IMG/VR virus record: IMGVR_UViG_3300047552_000173
Span: 1 to 20,372 of that record
Reading direction: 5' to 3' (one strand)
From: a virus
DNA length: 20,372 bases
The translations under genes and the position numbers were made by a program. Positions 1-5,604 of this stretch are shown in pieces. Below the pieces are notes generated by a model. That model worked only from the letters and a program-made list of their open reading frames with translations, was not told the DNA's origin and did not search any database. Position 1 is the first letter of the stretch. Each line of letters starts with the position of its first letter.

Positions 1-1
1 T

Positions 2-328
2 TACTCATCTGACTTTGAGAATGATACAGTAGCTTTTAATAAGTTCTTGCATTCGTTGGGTATGGATATCGACAAACCTGTGCTACGCCAAGACGGTTTA
101 CAGCATCGTAATCGCTTAAATGAAGTGGTAGTGTGCAGTCGATGGGTTGGAGAAGAGAGATTAGATGAAGCTTGGCTATATAGCGGTTACGCTAGTAGAG
201 AAGCAATTGACAAAGCCAGTGGCTCGAAGATTTTAGAAGACTTGTATCGCAGTCGTTACCTAACACAAGACGCGCAAGATTCACTAGAAGCTCGTGACCG
301 CTACAACGTAGTAAAAGAAGAGGATTAA
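2..328 (+). CDS. Hypothetical protein, 5' end outside window
   Basis: The reading frame is open from the left edge and ends at a TAA one base before nrdB, so only the last 108 residues are visible. A TTG at position 47 is in frame, but the open frame upstream of it encodes plausible protein, so I treat the gene as continuing off the window. The fragment is charged and acidic towards its end. It carries a short aromatic stretch (SRWVGEERLDEAWLYSGY) but no motif that I recognise. Its last codons contain the GAGG that serves as ribosome binding site for nrdB, so the two genes are very probably co-transcribed and translationally linked. Being first in a ribonucleotide reductase operon suggests, but does not show, a role in nucleotide or DNA metabolism. 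Confidence 0.75.
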   Translation, partial: YSSDFENDTVAFNKFLHSLGMDIDKPVLRQDGLQHRNRLNEVVVCSRWVGEERLDEAWLYSGYASREAIDKASGSKILEDLYRSRYLTQDAQDSLEARDRYNVVKEED

Positions 329-329
329 A

Positions 330-1313
330 ATGCTAGAAAAACACCTGCTACCGATTAATGAACGACCAGAACCTGTTGAGTTTGCAGACCAACAATTAAA
401 AGTATTCTGGTTACCTGACGAAATTAAAGTCGAGAAGGATGTGCAGGACGTATTAGTAAACTTTACTGAAGCTGAAAAGCATGCAGTTATTACCACCCTT
501 AAATTATTCAGTATCTATGAAACCCACGCAGGTTCTGAATATTGGGGTGGTCGCTTTAAGAACATGTTCGACAGTGCAGAATTTCACCGTATGGCTTCTG
601 TATTCTCGATGTTTGAATTAGCAGTCCATGCCCCGTTCTATAACAAGATTAACCAACTATTGCATATTGATACTCCAGAGTTCTATATGTCTTATTTGGA
701 TAATGAAGTACTGAAGAGCCGTGTAGCACATATCGGAGAGATTATCGACCATCCAGACGACTTAATTTCATTAGCTGCGTTCTCAATGGTAGAAGGTGTT
801 ATTCTGTACAGTTCATTTGCCTTCTTAAAGCATTACCAATCTCAAGGTAAGAATAAGCTAATGAATATTGTTCGCGGTATTAACTTCTCAGTACGTGACG
901 AGAATATGCATTCACAAGGTGGTGCATGGGCATTCAAATATAAGCTAGAACAATTCAAGGCGACAGTAAGCCCTGAAGTCTTTGAGGCACATATGATGGC
1001 TCTTGATTCTCAGATTCGACTTGTAGCTAAGAAGATTTATGAACACGAGTGCCAAATTATTGCTATGCTGTTTGAGAAGGGTGATATCAAAGGCATTACG
1101 GCTCACCAGTTAGAGAACTTTGTACAGTCCCGTGTGAATGAATGCCTAAAGGCTTTAGGTTTAGAAAAAGAGTATGATGTAAAGTACAATCCAATTTCTG
1201 AGTGGTTCTACAAAGGAATTAACGATTATACTTTCAACGACTTCTTTAGCGGTATGGGTAATCAATATCATCGTAATTGGGATAGTTCAGCGTTCGTATG
1301 GAATAAGGAATAA
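330..1313 (+). CDS. nrdB: Class I ribonucleotide reductase, beta subunit
   Basis: This 327-residue protein is the ferritin-like radical-generating subunit that pairs with NrdA (next gene) to make deoxyribonucleotides in the host cytoplasm. The six metal ligands can be assigned as E64, E96, H100, E155, E191 and H194, the last two in the typical RDENMH motif. W27 (FWLPDE) matches E. coli W48, D190 matches D237, and Y104 lies four residues after H100, where E. coli has radical Tyr122. The first Glu-His pair is spaced ExxxH (E96-LAV-H100) rather than the usual ExxH. The C-terminal tail differs from cellular NrdB, as expected for a beta subunit that docks only on its own phage alpha subunit. ATG follows a GAGG site, one base after the preceding stop; nrdA starts one base after this gene ends. 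Identification is firm; metal type and cofactor subclass are not determined. Confidence 0.96.
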   Translation: MLEKHLLPINERPEPVEFADQQLKVFWLPDEIKVEKDVQDVLVNFTEAEKHAVITTLKLFSIYETHAGSEYWGGRFKNMFDSAEFHRMASVFSMFELAVHAPFYNKINQLLHIDTPEFYMSYLDNEVLKSRVAHIGEIIDHPDDLISLAAFSMVEGVILYSSFAFLKHYQSQGKNKLMNIVRGINFSVRDENMHSQGGAWAFKYKLEQFKATVSPEVFEAHMMALDSQIRLVAKKIYEHECQIIAMLFEKGDIKGITAHQLENFVQSRVNECLKALGLEKEYDVKYNPISEWFYKGINDYTFNDFFSGMGNQYHRNWDSSAFVWNKE

Positions 1314-1314
1314 A

Positions 1315-3018
1315 ATGACAGATAATATTTATAAGAAGTTAAGCGAAGAACGTAAACAACTACAAGCTCAGGGCTTAGTCCCTGAATGGTACACCACAGC
1401 TGGTTACCAAATGTTTAAGGATAAGTATGAGTATGAAACAAACGGGAAATCCATTCGTGGACAGTTTGAGCGCATTGCTAAGACTGCAGCTAAACACTTA
1501 CCTGCTGATTTCCAAGCTACAGCTGAAGCTGAGTTCTTTAACTTATTTTGGAAAGGCTGGTTAAGTCCATCAACTCCAGTACTAGCTAACATGGGTACTA
1601 CTCGTGGTATGCCTGTATCTTGCTCTGGTACAGTAGTCGATGATTCAGTAGATGGTTTCTACAGTAACTTACATGAAGTTGCTATGTTAACTAAATACGG
1701 TTTTGGCACTGCTAGTGACTTCTCACATATTCGTCCTCGTGGTACTTCTATTAGTGTAGGTGGTAAGGCTTCTGGTGTTATTCCTATCATTAAAGAACAC
1801 GTTAATGCTATGCGTAATATTGCACAAGGTACTGCTCGTAGAGGTGCATGGGCTTGTTACTTAGATATTGAGCATGGTGATTTTCACGAAGTGGTTAACT
1901 TAATCTCTTCTGAACCAGACGATTTAAATATCGGTTGGACAATTCGCCAGACTTTCATTGACCGTTTGAATGCAAATGACCGTGATGCTGTTGAACGTTT
2001 CCAAGCTGCAATGAAAGTTAAAATGGTAACTGGTAAGGGTTACTTCTTCTTCATTGATAAAGCTAATGCCAAGCGTCCAGTAATGTACAAAGAGCTAGGT
2101 ATGTTGATTAATAACTCTCAGCTTTGTTCTGAGATTATGTTATTCAATGACCATGAGCATACATACACTTGTGTTTTATCTTCTATGAATGGTGCTAAGT
2201 ACCCTGAGTGGAAGGATACAGAAGCAGTTTATTGGGCTACAGTGTTCTTAGACTGTGTTGCCAGTGAATTCATTGAACGAGCTAAAGGTGTCAGCGGTCT
2301 AGAAAAGGCTGTACGATTCACAGAAAAGAGTCATGCACTAGGTTTAGGTTTATGTGGTATTCATACACTGTTCATGAGTAAGATGCTACCATTCGAATCG
2401 TTCGATGCACACATGTTAAGTCAAGAGATTCAAGCACACATTGATAAAGAATCATTACGCGCAAGTCAAGACTTGGCTTTAATCTTAGGTGAACCAGAAT
2501 GGTGTAAAGGTTATGGTGTCCGTAATACTCACCGTATTGCTATTGCACCTACAAAGTCCACAGCATTGTTAATGGGTGGTATCTCTGAAGGTATCAATCC
2601 AGACCCTGCTATGAGTTTCAACCAAATGACTGCAGCTGGTGAAGTTGATAGAACTAACCCTATCCTCTTAGACTTGATGAAAAAGAAAGGTGTTTACACT
2701 AAGAAGCATTTGCAAGAGATTACCGATAAACAAGGTTCTGTCCAGCATGTCGATTGGTTAACACCAGAAGAAAAGGAAGTTTTTAAGACTGCTTTTGAAA
2801 TTAACCAGAAAGCTGTGTTAAGATTAGCTTCTGCTCGTAGCAAGTACATTGACCAATGGCAATCATTGAACCTGTTCTTTGCTGCTGACGAAGACCCTGC
2901 GTGGATTGCTGAAGTTCACAAGGAAGCATTCTTAGATGAAAACATTTTAGCTTTATATTACATTTATACCCAAGCTGGCGTACAAGCTGCCAAAGGTGAA
3001 TGTGAAGCGTGTCAATAA
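1315..3018 (+). CDS. nrdA: Class I ribonucleotide reductase, alpha (catalytic) subunit
   Basis: This 567-residue catalytic subunit reduces ribonucleotides in partnership with NrdB. Visible active-site residues are C103 (E. coli C225), C271 (thiyl radical C439), E273 (E441), C286 (C462), the radical-transfer tyrosines Y548-Y549 and a C-terminal thiol pair CEACQ (C563, C566) that shuttles electrons from thioredoxin. It is about 190 residues shorter than E. coli NrdA (761). The N-terminal ATP cone is missing: the protein begins almost directly with the helical domain (YQMFKDKY). It therefore probably lacks classical dATP inhibition of overall activity. Position 269 is Gln (SQLCSEI) where E. coli has Asn437 (SNLCLEI). 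ATG follows an AAGGAAT site overlapping the end of nrdB, and a thioredoxin gene follows after nine bases. Identification is firm. Confidence 0.96.
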   Translation: MTDNIYKKLSEERKQLQAQGLVPEWYTTAGYQMFKDKYEYETNGKSIRGQFERIAKTAAKHLPADFQATAEAEFFNLFWKGWLSPSTPVLANMGTTRGMPVSCSGTVVDDSVDGFYSNLHEVAMLTKYGFGTASDFSHIRPRGTSISVGGKASGVIPIIKEHVNAMRNIAQGTARRGAWACYLDIEHGDFHEVVNLISSEPDDLNIGWTIRQTFIDRLNANDRDAVERFQAAMKVKMVTGKGYFFFIDKANAKRPVMYKELGMLINNSQLCSEIMLFNDHEHTYTCVLSSMNGAKYPEWKDTEAVYWATVFLDCVASEFIERAKGVSGLEKAVRFTEKSHALGLGLCGIHTLFMSKMLPFESFDAHMLSQEIQAHIDKESLRASQDLALILGEPEWCKGYGVRNTHRIAIAPTKSTALLMGGISEGINPDPAMSFNQMTAAGEVDRTNPILLDLMKKKGVYTKKHLQEITDKQGSVQHVDWLTPEEKEVFKTAFEINQKAVLRLASARSKYIDQWQSLNLFFAADEDPAWIAEVHKEAFLDENILALYYIYTQAGVQAAKGECEACQ

Positions 3019-3027
3019 GGAGTTTAT

Positions 3028-3273
3028 ATGAAACATTTAGTCGTATTTAAAGCATCATGGTGCGGTCCATGCAAAGCACTGGCAATGACAATGCAAGATT
3101 TACCCTTACCTGTTGCTCAGATTAAAACTATCGATATCGATGAAGATATGGAGGCCGCTAGAGAGTTTGCAGTTCGAGGTGTCCCTACGGTATTACTCAT
3201 GGAAGATAATCAAGTTATCAAGCGTTCTAGTGGCGCTATGACCGCTTCTCAATTGCAGGAGTTCTGTGCATGA
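3028..3273 (+). CDS. Small thioredoxin/glutaredoxin-like protein
   Basis: This 81-residue redox protein has the thioredoxin active site WCGPC (residues 11-15) at the end of the first beta strand and the cis-proline loop GVPT around residue 53. It is shorter than E. coli thioredoxin (about 109 residues) and close to glutaredoxin or phage mini-thioredoxin size. The fold is thioredoxin-like; whether it is reduced by thioredoxin reductase or by glutathione cannot be told from sequence. Its place directly after nrdA, whose C-terminal CEAC pair needs an external reductant, makes it the likely electron donor to the phage reductase. The ATG is preceded by an AAGGAG site, and its stop codon overlaps the next start as ATGA, so translation of the two is coupled. 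Confidence 0.93.
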   Translation: MKHLVVFKASWCGPCKALAMTMQDLPLPVAQIKTIDIDEDMEAAREFAVRGVPTVLLMEDNQVIKRSSGAMTASQLQEFCA

Positions 3274-3518
3274 TTGCCGAGAAGTTTGAAGAATGGTTTT
3301 GGCAGAATGAAGACGGTTTTCAGTTTCGAGCTGAACGCTTCTTTCAGTGGGCTAAGGCTAAGGCAGATGCTGCAATAGGCTTTAATGAATATTTATCTGA
3401 TTGGATGAAAGGCTCATTTGAAGCTGGCTACAAAGAAGGTTATCGTGATGCATTAGCAAGTCTGCATTACAAGCCTGACGATGGTTCTGGCAAAGCTGCC
3501 GTAATTCATTTACAATAG
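3270..3518 (+). CDS. Hypothetical protein at end of reductase operon
   Basis: I do not recognise this 82-residue protein. It is rich in aromatic and charged residues in its first half (EEWFWQNEDGF, FFQWAKAKAD) and carries a helical alternating motif FEAGYKEGYRDAL, a pattern common in small phage proteins of unknown role. No signal peptide or membrane segment is evident. The start overlaps the thioredoxin stop (ATGA) and uses an AGGAG site inside that gene. It is the last gene of the + strand operon: the bidirectional terminator begins seven bases after its stop. Its existence is supported by tight coupling and a clean reading frame; the function is unknown. Confidence 0.75.
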   Translation: MIAEKFEEWFWQNEDGFQFRAERFFQWAKAKADAAIGFNEYLSDWMKGSFEAGYKEGYRDALASLHYKPDDGSGKAAVIHLQ

Positions 3519-3525
3519 GCGTAAA

Positions 3526-3563
3526 AAATCCCCGTAGTACCTTAGTTGGTATTACGGGGATTT
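3526..3563. terminator. Bidirectional intrinsic terminator between convergent operons
   Basis: A 16-bp stem (arms 3526-3541 and 3548-3563, one G-U wobble) closes a 6-base loop TTAGTT. The stem core is CCCCGTA/TACGGGG. On the + strand it is followed by TTTCTTTT, and on the - strand by TTTTTTAC, so it has a U-tract in both directions. It sits between the last reductase-operon gene and the endolysin gene, whose stop codon lies four bases away. Confidence 0.93.
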
Positions 3564-3566
3564 CTT

Positions 3567-4058
3567 TTATGGTTTCCAAGCTGCGTATTCAGCAGCGGTT
3601 AGGATACCAGATACATACATCTTATGCGGATTAGCTGGACGCATAATCGTTAGATTCTGTCTGCGTAGGGCAGGGTCAAATGAAATATGTACCCAACCTT
3701 TATCAGGTGTCATACTATATTCATGAATCAACTGGTCGTATTTAATACCAGATGCTGCGATAGCTTTACAGATATCATATGGTGAACCAAAGCCGTTACA
3801 GCGAAAGTCGATAGCGAAACCATCCATATGTGCTGACTTTTCTGAGCCACCAACTGCTACGTTAACTTTTGGCAAACGTAACCATGATTGTACACTAATT
3901 GCTTTACCGAGTAAGTCACGAACTTGTTCCATACCCGCAGCTGCAACTTTCATATTAGCTAATTGTACAGTAGAAGGTGTATTGTCTACACCTAGTTCAA
4001 CCGCTTTAGCTGAATAAGTGCCTTCTTTGTAGCTGAAGTGTTCTGAGAGATTTTCCAT
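3567..4058 (-). CDS. Endolysin, M15-family zinc peptidase
   Basis: This 163-residue protein matches the M15 (M15_3-like) D,D/L,D-peptidase fold found in many phage endolysins, which cut peptide bonds in peptidoglycan. The zinc site is visible as SAHMDGFAIDF (H77, D84) and the later WVH (H124); the YDQLIHEY stretch around residues 107-114 also fits the family. No signal peptide or cell-wall binding domain is seen, so release would depend on the holin encoded directly upstream. Start and stop give the usual family length. The AAAGGT ribosome binding site lies in the last codons of the holin gene and only one base separates the two genes. It is the last gene of the late operon before the bidirectional terminator. 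Exact bond specificity cannot be read from the sequence. Confidence 0.9.
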   Translation of the reverse strand: MENLSEHFSYKEGTYSAKAVELGVDNTPSTVQLANMKVAAAGMEQVRDLLGKAISVQSWLRLPKVNVAVGGSEKSAHMDGFAIDFRCNGFGSPYDICKAIAASGIKYDQLIHEYSMTPDKGWVHISFDPALRRQNLTIMRPANPHKMYVSGILTAAEYAAWKP

Positions 4059-4059
4059 A

Positions 4060-4548
4060 TTATTTAATACCTTTAATCATTGCTTGTGTTTTGTCTGCGC
4101 TTGACTTAGAAGAGCCGTAGAAGAAGTTAAAGATTGAAGCAATTGCTGTACCTAATAGGAAACCTAAAATGATATTAGCAAAGTCTCTTGAACCTTCTGG
4201 CATAGTTAAGAAAGTTACACAGAAGAAATATAGTGCTGATACTACGGACCAGAACCATGCAAAGCGATACACGAAATTTTTACTTTCTGAATCACCTTGA
4301 GCTAATGCAGCTTGTTGCATCTCTCTAGCACTGTTTCTATCTTTCACTTCTTGTTCGAACATGAATTCTTCATGCTTCATAGCTGCTTCTTTAATAGCCG
4401 CTAATTTTTCTGAAGACATATCAGGTTCTAATTTTACGCCTAACTTATCTTCTACATAATCCAGACCCTTGGTTGTAACCGCATCTGCAACCTTGCCTAG
4501 ACCGTTTGAAACAAGCGAACTAATAATGCCTGTTAATAATGGTAACAT
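4060..4548 (-). CDS. Holin (GTA/3TM-type)
   Basis: This 162-residue protein resembles the 3TM/GTA-type phage holin family. It has an N-terminal amphipathic, glycine-containing segment (residues 1-20), a charged helical middle with the family-like DRNSAREMQ (70-78), and two strong hydrophobic helices at about 93-115 and 124-144. It ends in a polar tail starting FFYGSSKSS. Such proteins open the inner membrane at the time of lysis so that the endolysin, encoded one base downstream, reaches the wall. The start codon has an AAGGAAG site. A very stable UUCG-loop hairpin ends five bases upstream of that site (4564-4581) and could influence holin expression. Assignment rests on topology, motif and context. 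Confidence 0.82.
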   Translation of the reverse strand: MLPLLTGIISSLVSNGLGKVADAVTTKGLDYVEDKLGVKLEPDMSSEKLAAIKEAAMKHEEFMFEQEVKDRNSAREMQQAALAQGDSESKNFVYRFAWFWSVVSALYFFCVTFLTMPEGSRDFANIILGFLLGTAIASIFNFFYGSSKSSADKTQAMIKGIK

Positions 4549-4563
4549 ATTCTTCCTTAAATA

Positions 4564-4581
4564 ATCCCGCCGAAGCGGGAT
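4564..4581 (-). promoter_or_regulatory. UUCG-loop hairpin just upstream of holin ribosome binding site
   Basis: On the - strand the sequence reads ATCCCGC-TTCG-GCGGGAT: a perfect 7-bp stem with the exceptionally stable C(UUCG)G tetraloop. It lies between the XhlA-like gene and the holin gene. The bases after it are TATTTAAGGAAG, so there is only a weak U-tract and the hairpin runs almost directly into the holin ribosome binding site. It may be a weak terminator, an mRNA-stability element or a translational control structure. The hairpin is clear; its role is inference. Confidence 0.7.
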
Positions 4582-4585
4582 GTTA

Positions 4586-4813
4586 TTACAGACCGACCAA
4601 TAGTTTTAGCACTGTTGTGATACCTGCAGATTGTGAAATAATCACAAGTACCGCACCAATAGCTAAATATTTTATTTGATTCAGTGTCTTTTCAATTCCA
4701 GATAATGAACTGCGAAGGTCTATGGAAATATCCTGAAGCTTTTTCAGTTCCGTAGCGTGGTCTTCTACTTTCAATTCTAGTTTTATAACTCTATGCTCAA
4801 TCTGTTCGTGCAT
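4586..4813 (-). CDS. Small coiled-coil membrane protein, XhlA-like
   Basis: This 75-residue protein has a predicted coiled coil at residues 5-48 (heptad-like leucines and isoleucines with many Glu/Lys) and one C-terminal membrane helix at about 49-67 (IGAVLVIISQSAGITTVL). That layout is the one of the XhlA family, membrane-anchored proteins that accompany holins in some phage lysis cassettes. It lies between the tail fibre and the holin, with an AGGGAG ribosome binding site. A second holin, an antiholin or a spanin-like part are alternatives; it lacks the periplasmic features expected of a classical spanin. The functional label is tentative, but the gene itself is well supported by context and ribosome binding site. 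Confidence 0.72.
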   Translation of the reverse strand: MHEQIEHRVIKLELKVEDHATELKKLQDISIDLRSSLSGIEKTLNQIKYLAIGAVLVIISQSAGITTVLKLLVGL

Positions 4814-4836
4814 ATAACTAACTCCCTTTATTTAAA

Positions 4837-5601
4837 TTACAATGTCTCGCTATATGCTTCGATATCGCCAAGTGCCTTAATATTACCGTCTGAATCCAGT
4901 GTCATTTTAATATTGCCACCGAATTTAAATTGTAATACATTACCAACTTCTGTCACTGTCCAGTTCGCTGTTACTAGTGTAGTAGCTGCAGCGGCAGTAG
5001 TAGCAGTAGTAGCTGAACCAGCAGTAGTAGCTGTGGCGGCATTACCATCGCAGTTACCACTGATAGAGCCAGTGATTTTACTGCTGAAGGTTTTAGTCCC
5101 TGCAATAGTTTGGTCACCAGAAGTATAAACGCCACCTGTAACAGTGGCTGCATTACCGTTAATAGAGCCAACGATGGTGCTACTGAAGGTTTTTACGCCA
5201 GCAATAGTTTGAGCACCACTGGTATAAACACCGTTTGTTACAGTAGCTGCGTTACCATCGATAGAGCCGCTAATAGTGCTACTGAAAGTTTTTACACCTG
5301 CAATAGTCTGAGCGCCAGTGGTATAAACACCATTCGTTACAGTAGCTGCATTACCTGAGATACTAATCGAATAAATATTATCCGTGATTAGGTCTACCCA
5401 AGTACTACCATTCCATTTACGCCACTTCTTATTTTCACTACTCCAGCCAATTGAATCAACTGGAAGGTTACTAATTGTTGGGTCGCCTACTGGAGACTTG
5501 GCGGGGTCAAGACCCCTTGCCAAATCGTCAAAGCGGCTATCCATCTGAGTAACGAAATCTAAATACCCACTAGTTTGCGTGGGTAAATTATGATTAGCCA
5601 T
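4837..5601 (-). CDS. Short repeat-containing tail fibre protein
   Basis: This 254-residue protein has four parts. The N-terminus (1-60) likely docks to the tail tip. Next comes a tryptophan-rich patch WRKWNGSTW (60-68) that is common in phage fibres. Three tandem 33-residue repeats follow (83-181) with the core GNAATVTNGVYTSGAQTIAG. The end is a Thr/Ala low-complexity stretch and a closing segment with MTLDSDGNIKALGDIEAY. In many phage fibres this last motif is followed by a self-cleaving S74 chaperone domain; here the protein stops right after it. The gene lies directly downstream of the tip protein (3-base gap) with a GAGG site in the end of that gene. A role in trimeric side or tip fibre formation is likely; receptor binding is unproven. 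Confidence 0.8.
   Translation of the reverse strand: MANHNLPTQTSGYLDFVTQMDSRFDDLARGLDPAKSPVGDPTISNLPVDSIGWSSENKKWRKWNGSTWVDLITDNIYSISISGNAATVTNGVYTTGAQTIAGVKTFSSTISGSIDGNAATVTNGVYTSGAQTIAGVKTFSSTIVGSINGNAATVTGGVYTSGDQTIAGTKTFSSKITGSISGNCDGNAATATTAGSATTATTAAAATTLVTANWTVTEVGNVLQFKFGGNIKMTLDSDGNIKALGDIEAYSETL
5059..5355 (-). repeat. Three 99-bp tandem repeats inside tail fibre gene
   Basis: Codons 83-115, 116-148 and 149-181 of the tail fibre gene form three in-frame 99-bp units. Units 1 and 2 are nearly identical at protein level and unit 3 differs at a handful of residues. A partial fourth core (GNAATATT) follows. The repeats could change copy number by homologous recombination or polymerase slippage without breaking the frame. 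Confidence 0.92.
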
Positions 5602-5604
5602 ATT

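Noticed and set aside
47-328. Start of the first gene at TTG 47
   Set aside because: The frame is open to the left edge and no clear ribosome binding site precedes the TTG; the gene more likely begins outside the window.
640-644. Loss of the radical tyrosine in NrdB (as in radical-free-tyrosine subclasses)
   Set aside because: Y104 lies exactly four residues after H100, as Tyr122 follows His118 in E. coli, so a tyrosine is present at the position.
5059-5355. Regular repeats that could suggest a CRISPR array
   Set aside because: The 99-bp units are in-frame coding repeats without distinct spacers, inside a tail fibre gene.
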